A stretch of DNA of 64,000 bases from a bacterium (GTDB taxonomy: Bacteria; Desulfobacterota; Binatia; HRBIN30; CADEER01): the NCBI GenBank assembly GCA_019637795.1, contig JAHBUY010000001.1:269001-333000 (forward strand). The letters are read 5' to 3'. Positions 56,369 to 64,000 of this stretch are shown here, piece by piece. A program made the position numbers and the translations under genes. The notes below the pieces were generated by a model that did no database searches, was not told the DNA's origin, and saw nothing but the letters and a program-made list of their open reading frames with translations. Position 1 is the first letter of the stretch; the number at the start of each line of letters is the position of its first letter.

Positions 56369-57559
56369 ATGGACTTCCGGCTGACCGCCGCCGAGGATGC
56401 CTTCCGCGACGACGTGCGGCGCTGGCTGGCCGTCGCGCTGCCGCGCTTCCTCGCGGTGCCGGCGCAGCGCGAGCCGCGCACCGCGGCCGAGCGCATCGCC
56501 GCCTCGAAGGCCTGGCAGCGGACGCTGCACGACGGCGGCTGGGCGGGCATCACCTGGCCGCGGGCGCACGGCGGACGCGGCGCCAGCATCGTCGAGCACC
56601 TGATCTTCAACGAGGAGTGCGCCGCCGCCGGCGCGCCGGACAGCATCAACCTGGCGGTGGCCCTCGGGCTCGCCGGGCCGACGATCATGGCCTGCGGCAC
56701 CCCGCAGCAGCAGGCGCGGTTCCTGCCGCGCATCCTGGGCGGCGACGACATCTGGTGCCAGGGTTTCTCGGAACCGAACGCCGGCTCCGATCTCGCCGGC
56801 CTGCGCACCCGCGGCGTGCTCGAGGGCGACGTCATCGCCGTCACCGGGCAGAAGATCTGGACCAGCTTCGCCCAGTACGCCGACTGGTGCATCCTCGTCG
56901 TCCGCACGGATCCGAGCGCCGGCAGGCACCGCGGCCTCACCTTCCTGCTGGTCGACATGAAGAGCCCCGGCATCACCATCCGGCCGCTGGTCGAGATGAC
57001 CGGCGAGGCGTGGTTCAACGAGGTGTTCTTCGACGACGTGAAGGTGCCGCGCGCGAACGTCGTCGGCGAGATCCACAAGGGGTGGGACGTCGTCCTCACC
57101 ACCCTCGCCCACGAGCGCGGCGGCTCGGCGCCGCACGCGCGCCTGCGGCGCGAGCTCCACGGCCTGCTGGACCTCGCCCGTCGCCGGCCGCGCGACGGCG
57201 TCGCCGCGGCGCGCGATCCGCGCACCCGCCAGGATCTGGCGCAGCTCGCGGTCGAGGTCCAGATCGCCAAGCTGACCGCCTACCGCAACGTCACCGTCAT
57301 CCAGCGCACCGGCAGGCCCGGTCCCGAGGGGTCGATCCTGAAGCTCTTCTGGAGCGAGCTCGAGCAACGCCTGATGGAGACGGCCTGCGCCGTACTCGGC
57401 CCGCATGCCTCGCTCGCCGGCGATGAACCGCGCGGCGTCGACGCCAACGTCTGGACCCGCGAGCTGTTGTGGACCCGCTCGGCGACGATCTATGCCGGGA
57501 CGTCCGAGGTGCAGCGCAACATCATCGCGCAGCGAGTGTTGGGGTTGCCGCGAGCCTGA
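56369..57559 (+). CDS. Acyl-CoA dehydrogenase
   Basis: A 396-aa FAD-dependent acyl-CoA dehydrogenase: N-terminal helical domain (AFRDDVRRWLAVALPRFL), CQGFSEPNAGSDLAGLRTRGVLEGD at the flavin-contact loop, beta-domain VTGQKIWTSFAQYADWCILVVRT, and the C-terminal signature IYAGTSEVQRNIIAQRVLGLPRA. It oxidises acyl-CoA to the enoyl-CoA, passing electrons to ETF. ATG 56369 has weak SD. It lies 87 bp after the MMPL gene and before amidohydrolase and enoyl-CoA hydratase genes, forming a beta-oxidation-like cluster. Confidence 0.93.
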   Translation: MDFRLTAAEDAFRDDVRRWLAVALPRFLAVPAQREPRTAAERIAASKAWQRTLHDGGWAGITWPRAHGGRGASIVEHLIFNEECAAAGAPDSINLAVALGLAGPTIMACGTPQQQARFLPRILGGDDIWCQGFSEPNAGSDLAGLRTRGVLEGDVIAVTGQKIWTSFAQYADWCILVVRTDPSAGRHRGLTFLLVDMKSPGITIRPLVEMTGEAWFNEVFFDDVKVPRANVVGEIHKGWDVVLTTLAHERGGSAPHARLRRELHGLLDLARRRPRDGVAAARDPRTRQDLAQLAVEVQIAKLTAYRNVTVIQRTGRPGPEGSILKLFWSELEQRLMETACAVLGPHASLAGDEPRGVDANVWTRELLWTRSATIYAGTSEVQRNIIAQRVLGLPRA

Positions 57560-57648
57560 GGGAGAGACCGCCCCGCGGAAGCGGAATCACGGCGTCGACG
57601 CCCCTCCGGGCCTCGGGGCCGCCGTGGGGCAGAATCTGGAGTGAACGC

Positions 57649-58443
57649 ATGGAGATCATCGACGTGTGGACGCAGTACCTGTCGCCGACGCCGCCGGAGA
57701 AGCGCTCGGTGGCGGCGGAGAACGTGTTCCGCAACTACGGGCGGCTGGACTGGTACCACAACGGCACCGACGTGGCGCAGATGCTCGACGACATGGACCG
57801 CAATGGCGTGCGGCTCGCCTGCATCTCCGGCGAGCCGGCGCACGTGCGCGAGGCGGTGCGCCGCCACCCCGACCGCTTCATCGGCGAGTACCATGCCGAT
57901 CCCACCAACATCATGGCGGCGGTGCGCGGCCTCCAGGAGCACGTCGAGACGTACGGCTTCAAGGTGCTGCGCATCGAGCCGTTCATGTGGCGCAAGCCGC
58001 CGACCGACCCCTGCTACTACCCGCTGTACGCCAAGTGCATCGAGCTCGACGTCGCCTTCCAGACCCAGGTCGGCCACACGGGGCCGCTCTTCCCGTCGGA
58101 AACCGGCCGCCCGATCTACATCGACCAGGTCGCGCTCGACTTCCCCGAGCTGCGGATCATCTGCGGCCACATCGGCTGGCCGTGGACCGAGGAGATGATC
58201 GCCGTCGCCTGGAAGCATGCCAACGTCTACATCGACACCTCGGCGCACGCCCCCAAGCACTACCCCGCCGAATTCGTCCACTTCATGAAGACGTTCGGCA
58301 AGAAGAAGGTGCTGTTCGCCACCGACTACCCGCTGCTGCCCTTCGACCGGGTGCTCGCCGAGCTCGACGCGCTCGAGCTCTCCGACGAGGTGCGGACGTT
58401 GTTCCTGCGCGACAACGCGCGCCGCGCGCTCAAGATCGGCTGA
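57649..58443 (+). CDS. Amidohydrolase-2 family protein, short
   Basis: A 264-aa TIM-barrel amidohydrolase (MEIIDVWTQYLSPTPP). Metal-site and family elements: QVGHTGPLFPSETGRP, ICGHIGWPWTEEMIAVAWKHANVYIDTSAH, VLFATDYPLLPFDRVL. The usual first HxH motif near the N-terminus is replaced by DVWTQYL, so the metal site may be altered. ATG 57649 has GGAG eight bases upstream; the longer frame from 57469 overlaps the dehydrogenase gene. Probably a hydrolase or decarboxylase within the surrounding acyl-CoA pathway. Confidence 0.85.
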   Translation: MEIIDVWTQYLSPTPPEKRSVAAENVFRNYGRLDWYHNGTDVAQMLDDMDRNGVRLACISGEPAHVREAVRRHPDRFIGEYHADPTNIMAAVRGLQEHVETYGFKVLRIEPFMWRKPPTDPCYYPLYAKCIELDVAFQTQVGHTGPLFPSETGRPIYIDQVALDFPELRIICGHIGWPWTEEMIAVAWKHANVYIDTSAHAPKHYPAEFVHFMKTFGKKKVLFATDYPLLPFDRVLAELDALELSDEVRTLFLRDNARRALKIG

Positions 58444-58498
58444 CGCTGCTCGGCCTTCCGGCTCGTCCTTCGTCCTTCAGCCTGCCCAGGAGATCACG

Positions 58499-59287
58499 AT
58501 GTCGTTCGAAGCCATCACCTACGTCCTCGAGAACCAGGTCGCGTGGATCACCCTCAACCGGCCGGACGCGCGCAACGCGGTGAACGACGCGATGCGCGAG
58601 GAGCTGCTGCAGGTCCTGACCGATGCGCGCACCAATCTCGACATCCGCGCCCTCGTGATCACCGGCGCCGGCAAGGGATTCTGCACCGGCGCCGACCTCA
58701 GCCGCCGCGGCAGTGGGCCGCAGGGGCCGGGGGCGGCGCGCGAGATGCTGCGCACCCGCTCGCAGCGGCTGATCCGCGCCGTCTGGGAGCTGGAGAAGCC
58801 CGTGATCGCCGCGGTCAACGGCGTCGCCGCCGGCCTGGGGGCGCACCTGGCCTTCGCCTCCGACATGGTCATCGCCGCCGCGGAGTCCAAGTTCATCGAG
58901 ATCTTCGTCCGCCGCGGCATCGCCATCGACGCCTGCGGTGCCTACCTGCTGCCGCGGCTGATCGGCCTGGCGAAGGCGAAGGAGCTGGTCTTCTTCGGCG
59001 ACGACCTCGCGGCCGACGAGGCGCTGCGCATCGGCCTGGTGAATCGCGTCGTGCCCGGGACGCAGCTCCTGGCGGCGGCGCGCGAGTGGGCGGAGCGGCT
59101 GGCGACCGGTCCGACGTACGCGATTGGCATGTCGAAGCGGCTCCTCAACCGCTCGCTCGAGGTCGACATGGAGACGGCGCTCGACGACGAGGCAATGGCG
59201 CAGTCCCTGGTGACCCAGTCCGAGGACACCAAGGAAGGGATGCTGTCGTTCATGGAGAAGCGGCCACCGAAGTTCACCGGCCGCTGA
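58499..59287 (+). CDS. Enoyl-CoA hydratase/isomerase
   Basis: A 262-aa crotonase-fold protein: AWITLNRPDARNAVNDAMREEL, ALVITGAGKGFCTGADLSR (oxyanion-hole loop), KPVIAAVNGVAAGLGAHLAFASDMVIAA, FIEIFVRRGIAIDACGAYLLPRLIG. It hydrates enoyl-CoA made by the dehydrogenase upstream, or isomerises it. The catalytic Glu pair of classical hydratases is not clearly present in the RRGIAIDACGAY segment, so an isomerase or lyase role is possible. ATG 58499 has AGGAG seven bases upstream. Confidence 0.92.
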   Translation: MSFEAITYVLENQVAWITLNRPDARNAVNDAMREELLQVLTDARTNLDIRALVITGAGKGFCTGADLSRRGSGPQGPGAAREMLRTRSQRLIRAVWELEKPVIAAVNGVAAGLGAHLAFASDMVIAAAESKFIEIFVRRGIAIDACGAYLLPRLIGLAKAKELVFFGDDLAADEALRIGLVNRVVPGTQLLAAAREWAERLATGPTYAIGMSKRLLNRSLEVDMETALDDEAMAQSLVTQSEDTKEGMLSFMEKRPPKFTGR

Positions 59288-59297
59288 GGCGGGGCGG

Positions 59298-59969
59298 TCA
59301 GGCGCGCTCGTAGCGCCAGCCGTCCTCGCGCATCCACAGGCGATGGCGCGACCCGGGGCGCTCGAGCTCGGCGTCGTCGTAGCCGGCGTCGCCGGCATAG
59401 AGGGTGACGGCACCGCCCTCGATCGGGAACAGGCGCGGCTCGAAGACCTCGAGCGGACCGCGGCCGAGCGCGGCCAGCGCCGATTGCGCGGTGCGGTGCG
59501 CCGCGATCGCCGTGATGGTCACGAAGGTCGGCGGGGGCAGCTCGATCTCGCCGGCGCGCTGGGCCGCCAGCGCCTCGGTTGGCGCCATCCAGGCGTGGTC
59601 GTGGATTTCGCCGCCATCGACCGCGACCGGCGCATCGGTCCCGGTGGCGGCAAAGAACCAGGTGTCGAAGCGCTTCGGGAGCTGCACCGGGGTCACCCAG
59701 CGCGAGATCGCCACCAGATCCCCCGGGGCGAGCACCAACCCGGCTTCCTCGCGGGCTTCGCGCACCGCGGCCCGCCGGGCGGCGGCGAGCACATCGTCGC
59801 CCGGAATCCAGTCGTCGGGGTCGAGCCGCCCACCTGGGAACACCCAGGCGCCGCCGTGGAACGACAGTTGCGCGCTGCGCCGGACCAGCAGCACCTCGCA
59901 CCCCGAGGGACGGTCGCGGATCAGCACCACGGTGGCGGCGGGGTGGGCGGGAGCTGGCTCCTGGGGCAT
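59298..59969 (-). CDS. NUDIX hydrolase
   Basis: A 223-aa protein: AATVVLIRDRPSGCEVLLVRRSAQLSFHGGAWVFPGGRLDPDDW leads into the NUDIX box, AVREAREEAGLVL, with an insert between the Gly and the REAREEAG part as in the NUDT19/CoA-pyrophosphatase-like group. It would cleave a nucleoside-diphosphate compound, possibly a CoA derivative, which fits the CoA-rich neighbourhood. It is convergent with the enoyl-CoA hydratase gene. Confidence 0.85.
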   Translation of the reverse strand: MPQEPAPAHPAATVVLIRDRPSGCEVLLVRRSAQLSFHGGAWVFPGGRLDPDDWIPGDDVLAAARRAAVREAREEAGLVLAPGDLVAISRWVTPVQLPKRFDTWFFAATGTDAPVAVDGGEIHDHAWMAPTEALAAQRAGEIELPPPTFVTITAIAAHRTAQSALAALGRGPLEVFEPRLFPIEGGAVTLYAGDAGYDDAELERPGSRHRLWMREDGWRYERA

Positions 59970-60042
59970 GATCGGAAGCTCTTTAAATCAGGCGAATTGT
60001 CGCTTCGCCAGGGACCGATGAAGGAGGCGGGCGAAAAAGTGT

Positions 60043-60201
60043 GAATCAATCCTGGGGGCGCGCCGTCTGAAAGGGCATACGTAGCGAGCAACGCGGACCC
60101 CCCCTCCGCGCGCTACGGCGCATCTGCGGAACCCGTTCCGCATGCGCCTCCTCCCCCCGAAGGCCGGCAGCCGGTCCCCCCTGGCTGCCGGCCGCTTTTT
60201 T
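60043..60201 (+). ncRNA. Possible C-rich small RNA, copy 1, with terminator
   Basis: The segment starts at GAATCAATCCTGGG and forms three hairpins: CGTAGCG/CGCTACG (60080-60086 and 60111-60117) with inner stem CGCGG/CCGCG and loop ACCCCCCCT; TGCGGAA/TTCCGCA; and a strong terminator hairpin. Between the last two is CCTCCTCCCCCC (60147-60158). C-rich loops and CCUCCUCCC motifs that can pair with Shine-Dalgarno sequences are known in the cuckoo/CcsR small RNAs of alphaproteobacteria. This is a structural resemblance only. Confidence 0.4.
60162..60201 (+). terminator. Rho-independent terminator
   Basis: Perfect 11-bp stem GGCCGGCAGCC (60162-60172) and GGCTGCCGGCC (60183-60193) around a 10-base loop, followed after GC by six T (60196-60201). 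It is oriented to end rightward transcription. No protein gene precedes it on the plus strand, which is the main reason to suspect a small RNA here. Confidence 0.8.
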
Positions 60202-60240
60202 CTGGGGGCGGAAATTTTCGTTTCCGCCGACTTTCGTCGT

Positions 60241-60389
60241 GAATCATCCTGGGAAGCGCGCGTCCAACCGGCTCGCGTGGCTGGTGGGACCCCCCTCCGT
60301 CACTGGCTGCGTGCGCTCCGGGCGACCGGCGCGTTGCTTCCTCCTCCCCGAGAGGGCCGGGGGCGCGATCCCGCGAAGATCGCGCCCCC
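60241..60389 (+). ncRNA. Possible C-rich small RNA, copy 2
   Basis: Shares the order of motifs with copy 1: GAATCATCCTGGG (60241), a hairpin whose loop is ACCCCCCT (60289-60296), CCTCCTCCCC (60340-60349), then a strong hairpin (60359-60370 with 60378-60389, 12-bp perfect arms). The stem around the C-loop is GGCTGGTG/CACTGGC, different in sequence from copy 1 but still able to pair using GU wobble, which suggests the structure is conserved. There is no T-run after the last hairpin. Confidence 0.35.
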
Positions 60390-60398
60390 GGCGTTGCC

Positions 60399-61088
60399 TC
60401 AGCCGGCCGCGGGCCCGGGATGGAAGAAGCAGTCCGGAGACGGCACCAGCCACATCGTCTCCGACTCGGCGCACATGCGCTCGGATCGTTCGCGCCAGCC
60501 GCGCAGCTCCGGATCGCCCGCCCAACCGTCCATCATCCGGCAGAGGTGGCGGAAGTCCGGCGCCGCCCACAGGACGAGCACCTCGTCCGATCGCATGGGC
60601 ACGGAGTAGGCACCCATGAGGGTGCATTCACGATCGCGCAGCAACGACGCGAAGCTCTCGCGCACCGTCGCAAGATAGGCCTCGCGTTGCCCCGGCTGTG
60701 TTCGCGCCAGGGTGTGCACACAGACCCAGGCCCTGAGACCGTCGGCGCGCAATTGGTCACGGGTGGGCGACCCGGGCGCCGGTTCGAGGATGCGGTCGAA
60801 CCCGCCGCTGCGCCACTGCGTTGCCTTGGCCCACCACGGCGCCAGTGCCGCGTCGACCCGTCCGGGCAGGAACTGCCGCTCGAGGGTCCCGGCCCACTGC
60901 TCCCAGCCGTCCATTTCCCAGAGGTTCACCACCCGCGGCCAGCGATGGGTGCTGCCGATCACCTTCCAGGTCCCCATCAGGCGGGACATGCCCTCGCGCT
61001 CCGAGTGGCGTGCCCGTTCGCCGACGGTCTCGAGGTACGATTCCTGCCCGGCGCCGATGATGTCGATGATCTCGTGCAGATAGAGCAT
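60399..61088 (-). CDS. NIPSNAP-like dimeric alpha/beta-barrel protein
   Basis: A 229-aa protein with two similar halves, each with the alpha/beta ferredoxin-like pattern of NIPSNAP/EthD proteins: MLYLHEIIDIIGAGQESYLETV, MGTWKVIGSTHRWPRVVNLWEMDGWEQWAG and then WVCVHTLARTQPGQREAYLATV, MGAYSVPMRSDEVLVLWAAPDFRHLCR. No catalytic motif can be named; such proteins often accompany catabolic genes. ATG 61088 was taken; SD is weak. It is divergent from the acyl-CoA ligase gene (191 bp). Confidence 0.72.
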   Translation of the reverse strand: MLYLHEIIDIIGAGQESYLETVGERARHSEREGMSRLMGTWKVIGSTHRWPRVVNLWEMDGWEQWAGTLERQFLPGRVDAALAPWWAKATQWRSGGFDRILEPAPGSPTRDQLRADGLRAWVCVHTLARTQPGQREAYLATVRESFASLLRDRECTLMGAYSVPMRSDEVLVLWAAPDFRHLCRMMDGWAGDPELRGWRERSERMCAESETMWLVPSPDCFFHPGPAAG

Positions 61089-61229
61089 GGCGCGACGACA
61101 TCGGGAAATGCGGGACGAATGTCAAAGCGCGAGCGGGCGACGCGAGAACGCCACCACGCGGCCGCGGAGAGCGCGGTCCGGTGTCTCGTACCGAGAATCC
61201 CCCACCTGCCGCCGCGCCACCCCGCCGCG

Positions 61230-61259
61230 TTGACAGTCCGAGCCGCGCGCTGGTATCGC
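61230..61259 (+). promoter_or_regulatory. Sigma-70-type promoter of the acyl-CoA ligase gene
   Basis: TTGACA (61230-61235, perfect consensus), an 18-base spacer, TATCGC (61254-61259). The operator palindrome begins two bases after the -10. From the expected start near 61266 the leader would be only about 14 nt with no SD, so translation may be nearly leaderless. Confidence 0.55.
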
Positions 61260-61260
61260 G

Positions 61261-61276
61261 GCTAACGCTCGTTAGC
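61261..61276. promoter_or_regulatory. Palindromic operator GCTAAC-N4-GTTAGC
   Basis: GCTAACGCTCGTTAGC has the same 6-base arms and 4-base spacer as the site at 30654-30669 and lies likewise directly after the -10 box. It covers the probable start point, ending three bases before ATG 61280, so a bound protein would block transcription. Two perfect copies with one architecture in front of two catabolic genes are unlikely by chance. Confidence 0.65.
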
Positions 61277-61279
61277 CCG

Positions 61280-62968
61280 ATGTCGATCAACGGACCCGAC
61301 ACCAGCGCCCCGCCCGCTTCCGTCGCCGCCGCGCTGCGCGCCCGCGCCGAGGACTGCGCCGACCGCATCTTCCTTCGCGCCGACGACCGCTCGTGGACGT
61401 TCGCCGCCGCCCATCGCGAGGCCTGCCGCTACGCCAACCTCTTCCTCGCGCGACGCGGCGACGGCCCCTTTCACGTCGGCGCGCTGATGGACAACCTGCC
61501 GGCCTTCGTGTTCGCCGAGCTGGGGTGCGCCCTCGCCGGCGCGACGCTGGTCGGGCTCAACCCGACGCGCACCGGCGACGCCCTGGCGCGCGACATCGAG
61601 TATGCCGACTGCCAGCTCGTCCTCACCGAGGCGCGCTATGCCGACTCGCTGCACGGCGCCATCGGCGCCCGTCTGCCGGTGCTGCTCGCCGACGGCCCGG
61701 CGCCGTCGCTGGCGGCGGCTCTGGCGAGCGCCGACGACCGCGACCCCGGTCTCGAGATCGCCGCCGACGCGCTGCTGATGATCGTCTTCACCTCCGGCAC
61801 CACGCGCGCCCCCAAAGGCGTGCTCAACAGCCAGGGTCGACTGATGATGCTGGGCTGGGGCGCGTGCCTGCAGATGTGCCACGCCACCGCCGACGACGTC
61901 ATCTACTGCGCCATGCCGCTCTACCACGGCAACGCGCAGGTCCTCGCCTTCGCGCCGCCCCTGGTCAGCGGCGCCTCGCTGGCGCTGGCCCGGCGTTTCA
62001 GCAAGTCGCGCTTCCTCGCCGACATCCGCCGCTACGGCGCCACGCTGTTCAACTACGTCGGCAACCCGCTCGCCTACATCATGGAGACGCCCGCACAACC
62101 GGATGACGCCGACAACCCGCTGCGTCTAGCCTACGGCAACGAGGCCCCGCGCCAGTACATCGCCGCTTTCGCCGAGCGCTTCGGCTGCGAGGTGATCGAC
62201 GGCTACGGCTCCAGCGAGGTCGGGGTCGGTTTCTCGCGCACCGCCGATGATCCGCCGCGCAGCCTGGGCCGCGCGCCGGGCGTGAGGATCATCGGCGAGG
62301 ACGGCCGCGAGTGCCCGCCGGCTCGGCTCGGTGGCGATGGCCGGCTGCTCAATCCCGATGAGGCGGTCGGCGAAATCGTCAACACCAACGGCCGCTTCCT
62401 CTTCGAGGGCTACTACAAGGACGAGCAGGCGACCGCCGATCGTACCCGCGGCGGTTGGTTCCGCACCGGCGACCTCGGCTACGCCGACGCTGACGGCTAC
62501 ATCTACTTCGCCGGCCGCGACGCGGAATGGATCCGCGTCGGCGGCGAGAACTTCCTCGCCCGCCCGATCGAGGAGGCGCTGGCGCAACACCCGGACGTGC
62601 TGCTGGTCAGCGTCTACGGCGTGCCCGATCCGGAGGCCGGCGACCAGGTGATGGCCGCCATCGTCCTCCGTCCCGGCGCGCATTTCGATGCCGCCGCGTT
62701 CTCGCGCTTCCTCGACGCGCATCGCGGCCTGCCGCCGCGCTGGCGTCCGATGTTCCTGCGCATCGCGTCGCAGTTGCCGATGACCGCAACCAACAAGATT
62801 CTCAAACGGACGCTGCGGCGGGAGAAGTTCCTCCTCGATCGCGTCGCCGATCCGCTGTACTGGCGGCCGCGCGGCGCCGAGACGTTCGCGCCCTTCACCG
62901 CCGCCGACCTGCAGACCCTGCGCACCCGCTTCGCCAACGCCGGTTACGCCGATCGCCTGGAGGAGTGA
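61280..62968 (+). CDS. Acyl-CoA synthetase (FadD17-like AMP-dependent ligase)
   Basis: A 562-aa ANL enzyme: MIVFTSGTTRAPKGVLNSQGR (P-loop), DVIYCAMPLYHGNAQ, IDGYGSSEVGVGFSRT (A5), GGWFRTGDLGYADADGYIYFAGRDAEWIRVGGENF (A7-A8), and MTATNKILKRTLRREKF with the catalytic Lys. It resembles FadD17-type long-chain or sterol side-chain ligases. ATG 61280 was chosen over the longer frame from 61181 because the promoter and operator lie between them. Likely repressed through the palindrome. Followed by the substrate-binding-type gene. Confidence 0.9.
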   Translation: MSINGPDTSAPPASVAAALRARAEDCADRIFLRADDRSWTFAAAHREACRYANLFLARRGDGPFHVGALMDNLPAFVFAELGCALAGATLVGLNPTRTGDALARDIEYADCQLVLTEARYADSLHGAIGARLPVLLADGPAPSLAAALASADDRDPGLEIAADALLMIVFTSGTTRAPKGVLNSQGRLMMLGWGACLQMCHATADDVIYCAMPLYHGNAQVLAFAPPLVSGASLALARRFSKSRFLADIRRYGATLFNYVGNPLAYIMETPAQPDDADNPLRLAYGNEAPRQYIAAFAERFGCEVIDGYGSSEVGVGFSRTADDPPRSLGRAPGVRIIGEDGRECPPARLGGDGRLLNPDEAVGEIVNTNGRFLFEGYYKDEQATADRTRGGWFRTGDLGYADADGYIYFAGRDAEWIRVGGENFLARPIEEALAQHPDVLLVSVYGVPDPEAGDQVMAAIVLRPGAHFDAAAFSRFLDAHRGLPPRWRPMFLRIASQLPMTATNKILKRTLRREKFLLDRVADPLYWRPRGAETFAPFTAADLQTLRTRFANAGYADRLEE

Positions 62969-62969
62969 G

Positions 62970-64000
62970 ATGAGCACCCCGCACGGCCTCGCCTTCGCGC
63001 CGGTGAAGATCGGCGTCCTGATCGACATGGACATGGGCACCAAGGCCGACTTCCTGGCGACCCTGTGCTTCGCCTTGGACGAGGCCCACGAGCAGAAGAT
63101 CATCACCCGCCCCGTCGAGCTGGTCGTCGAGGAGGCCGTCGGGCTGCCGCGCCTCGAGGCGAGAAATGCGATCGACGGCTATCGCCGTCTGGTCGACGCC
63201 GGCGTGTTGGCGACCATCGGCCCGCTCATCACCGACAACTCGCTGGCGCTCGCGCCGGTGATCAACGAGCTCGGCGTGCCGGCGGTCACCTGGACGGGCA
63301 CCGATCGCTACTTCGGAGAGTACTGCTTCAACCTCGGCAACGGCGGCCTCGCCGAGGAGGCGGCGCTGATGGCGACCTGGATCCGCCGCCAGGGCTTCAA
63401 GACGGTGGGGATGATCCACGAGATCAGCCCCGGCGGCGTCGAGTACGCCGGCAATTTCCGCTGGTTCGCCGCCCGCGAGGGCGTCGACATCCTGATCGAG
63501 GCCTACACGACACAGGTGCCGGACGACCTCGAGACGACGCTGCGCAAGATCCGCGACCAGCGCCCCGATTGCCTCGCCTATCTCGGCTACGGCTACCCGA
63601 CCATCCTCATGGCGCCGATGTTTCCGCGCCTCGGCTGGAACCCGCCGCGCGTCATGACCACCGCCTTCCAGTTCTGTTACGCCAAGCCGGAGTGGATGGC
63701 GGCGCTCGAGGGCTGGCACGGCGTCGACCAGATCTGCGAGGACAACCCGCGGCTGGCGCCGATGCTGCAGCGCTTCAAGGCCAGGACCGGCAGCACCAAG
63801 GATCACACGGTCATCGCGCTCAGCTATGACACCGCCCGCCTGCTCGCCGAGGGCATCGCCCGCGCCAACCTCCTCACCCCGCGCGGCGTGAAAGAGGGCC
63901 TCGAGAAGGTGCGCATGCTGCCCGCCGTCAACGGCGGCCCCCGCACCCACATGAGCCTCGGCCCCTTTGACCACAAGGCCTACAAGGGCGACTGGCTGCT
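62970..64000 (+). CDS. Periplasmic-binding-type (LivJ/type I) protein, partial
   Basis: About 343 codons before the window ends. ATG 62970 begins one base after the ligase stop with GGAGGAG. The sequence VKIGVLIDMDMGTKADFLATL, IDGYRRLVDAGVLATIGPLITDNSLALAPVINE, VTWTGTDRYFGEYCFNLGNGG, IHEISPGGVEYAGNFRWFAAREGVDIL and TVIALSYDTARLLAEGIARA is that of type I periplasmic-binding proteins of the branched-chain amino acid ABC group. No signal peptide is visible, so it may be a cytoplasmic sensor or have lost export; the ligand may be an acid activated by the ligase. Confidence 0.82.
   Translation, partial: MSTPHGLAFAPVKIGVLIDMDMGTKADFLATLCFALDEAHEQKIITRPVELVVEEAVGLPRLEARNAIDGYRRLVDAGVLATIGPLITDNSLALAPVINELGVPAVTWTGTDRYFGEYCFNLGNGGLAEEAALMATWIRRQGFKTVGMIHEISPGGVEYAGNFRWFAAREGVDILIEAYTTQVPDDLETTLRKIRDQRPDCLAYLGYGYPTILMAPMFPRLGWNPPRVMTTAFQFCYAKPEWMAALEGWHGVDQICEDNPRLAPMLQRFKARTGSTKDHTVIALSYDTARLLAEGIARANLLTPRGVKEGLEKVRMLPAVNGGPRTHMSLGPFDHKAYKGDWL

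Larger units (their letters stand above)
59970..60398. other. Non-coding stretch with two C-rich RNA-like segments
   Basis: Contains no gene that I can support as protein-coding; frames here are short. Two segments at about 60043-60201 and 60241-60389 share a common order of motifs and are described separately as possible small RNAs. Read on the other strand the C-rich motifs are SD-like GGAGGAGG, but the frames behind them are short (43 codons in one case) and not conserved between the two copies. Confidence 0.5.

Noticed and set aside
60244..60627. Minus-strand open frame over the second C-rich segment, and a 43-codon frame over the first
   Set aside because: They begin after GGAGGAGG-like complements of the C-rich motifs, but their peptides are not similar to one another although the nucleotide motifs are, arguing against coding on that strand.

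Overview
The window is GC-rich (about 70% by eye), gene-dense bacterial DNA from a Gram-negative organism: it has an OmpA-type outer-membrane protein, lipoproteins with lipoboxes, an ADP-heptose-type glycosyltransferase, a SurA/PpiC-type chaperone and a type IV pilin. Fatty-acid and CoA genes, single-domain amidohydrolases, a cytochrome P450, an MMPL pump next to a Ycf48-like protein, and secreted proteins with Thr/Pro linkers and a paired EF-hand tail (GDCNGD..IDEL) together resemble Candidatus Binatota/Binatia or related former Deltaproteobacteria. That placement is an inference from gene content, not a phylogeny.

Layout. 1-3.9 kb: leftward genes for a molybdopterin oxidoreductase flanked by two NTF2-like proteins and a thioesterase. 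4-8.4 kb: a MocR-type regulator, then leftward a divergent Lgt-like membrane protein coupled to a sulfatase-like hydrolase, and a small exported protein. 8.4-16.7 kb: a surface-protein region with a 910-aa beta-helix/cohesin-like/Ig protein and a tandemly duplicated secreted-protein gene. The second copy is split by a decayed IS256-type element with a target duplication. 16.7-17.7 kb: non-coding sequence with a large inverted-repeat element. 17.7-26.8 kb: a kdp potassium-pump operon with a two-piece sensor (short KdpD plus a separate histidine kinase), a convergent NtrC-type response regulator and a good sigma-54 promoter match in front.

26.8-44 kb: a GT39-like membrane glycosyltransferase, a hydrolase lipoprotein, an amidohydrolase and a thiolase-like protein, another polytopic membrane protein, phosphatidylserine decarboxylase, two small Cys-rich proteins, a type IV pilin with a near-consensus sigma-54 site, a TIM-barrel lipoprotein, a divergent TetR/GST pair, an MBL-fold lipoprotein, a P450 and another dockerin-like secreted protein. 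44-49.4 kb: an inverted-repeat element, a double-hotdog protein coupled to a heptosyltransferase, a HupE/PPIase pair and an OmpA protein. 49.4-64 kb: PhoD, an acyl-CoA ligase, the Ycf48-like/MMPL pair, acyl-CoA dehydrogenase, amidohydrolase, enoyl-CoA hydratase, NUDIX, a tandem C-rich RNA-like region, a NIPSNAP-like protein, a second acyl-CoA ligase and a truncated periplasmic-binding-type protein.

Three things stand out. The kdp locus appears wired to sigma-54 rather than to a KdpE-type regulator. The palindrome GCTAAC-N4-GTTAGC sits at the promoters of the amidohydrolase (30.7 kb) and acyl-CoA ligase (61.3 kb), with a degenerate copy before the P450, suggesting one catabolic regulon. Two tandem, structurally matched C-rich segments at 60.04-60.39 kb carry CCTCCTCCCC motifs and could be anti-Shine-Dalgarno small RNAs.
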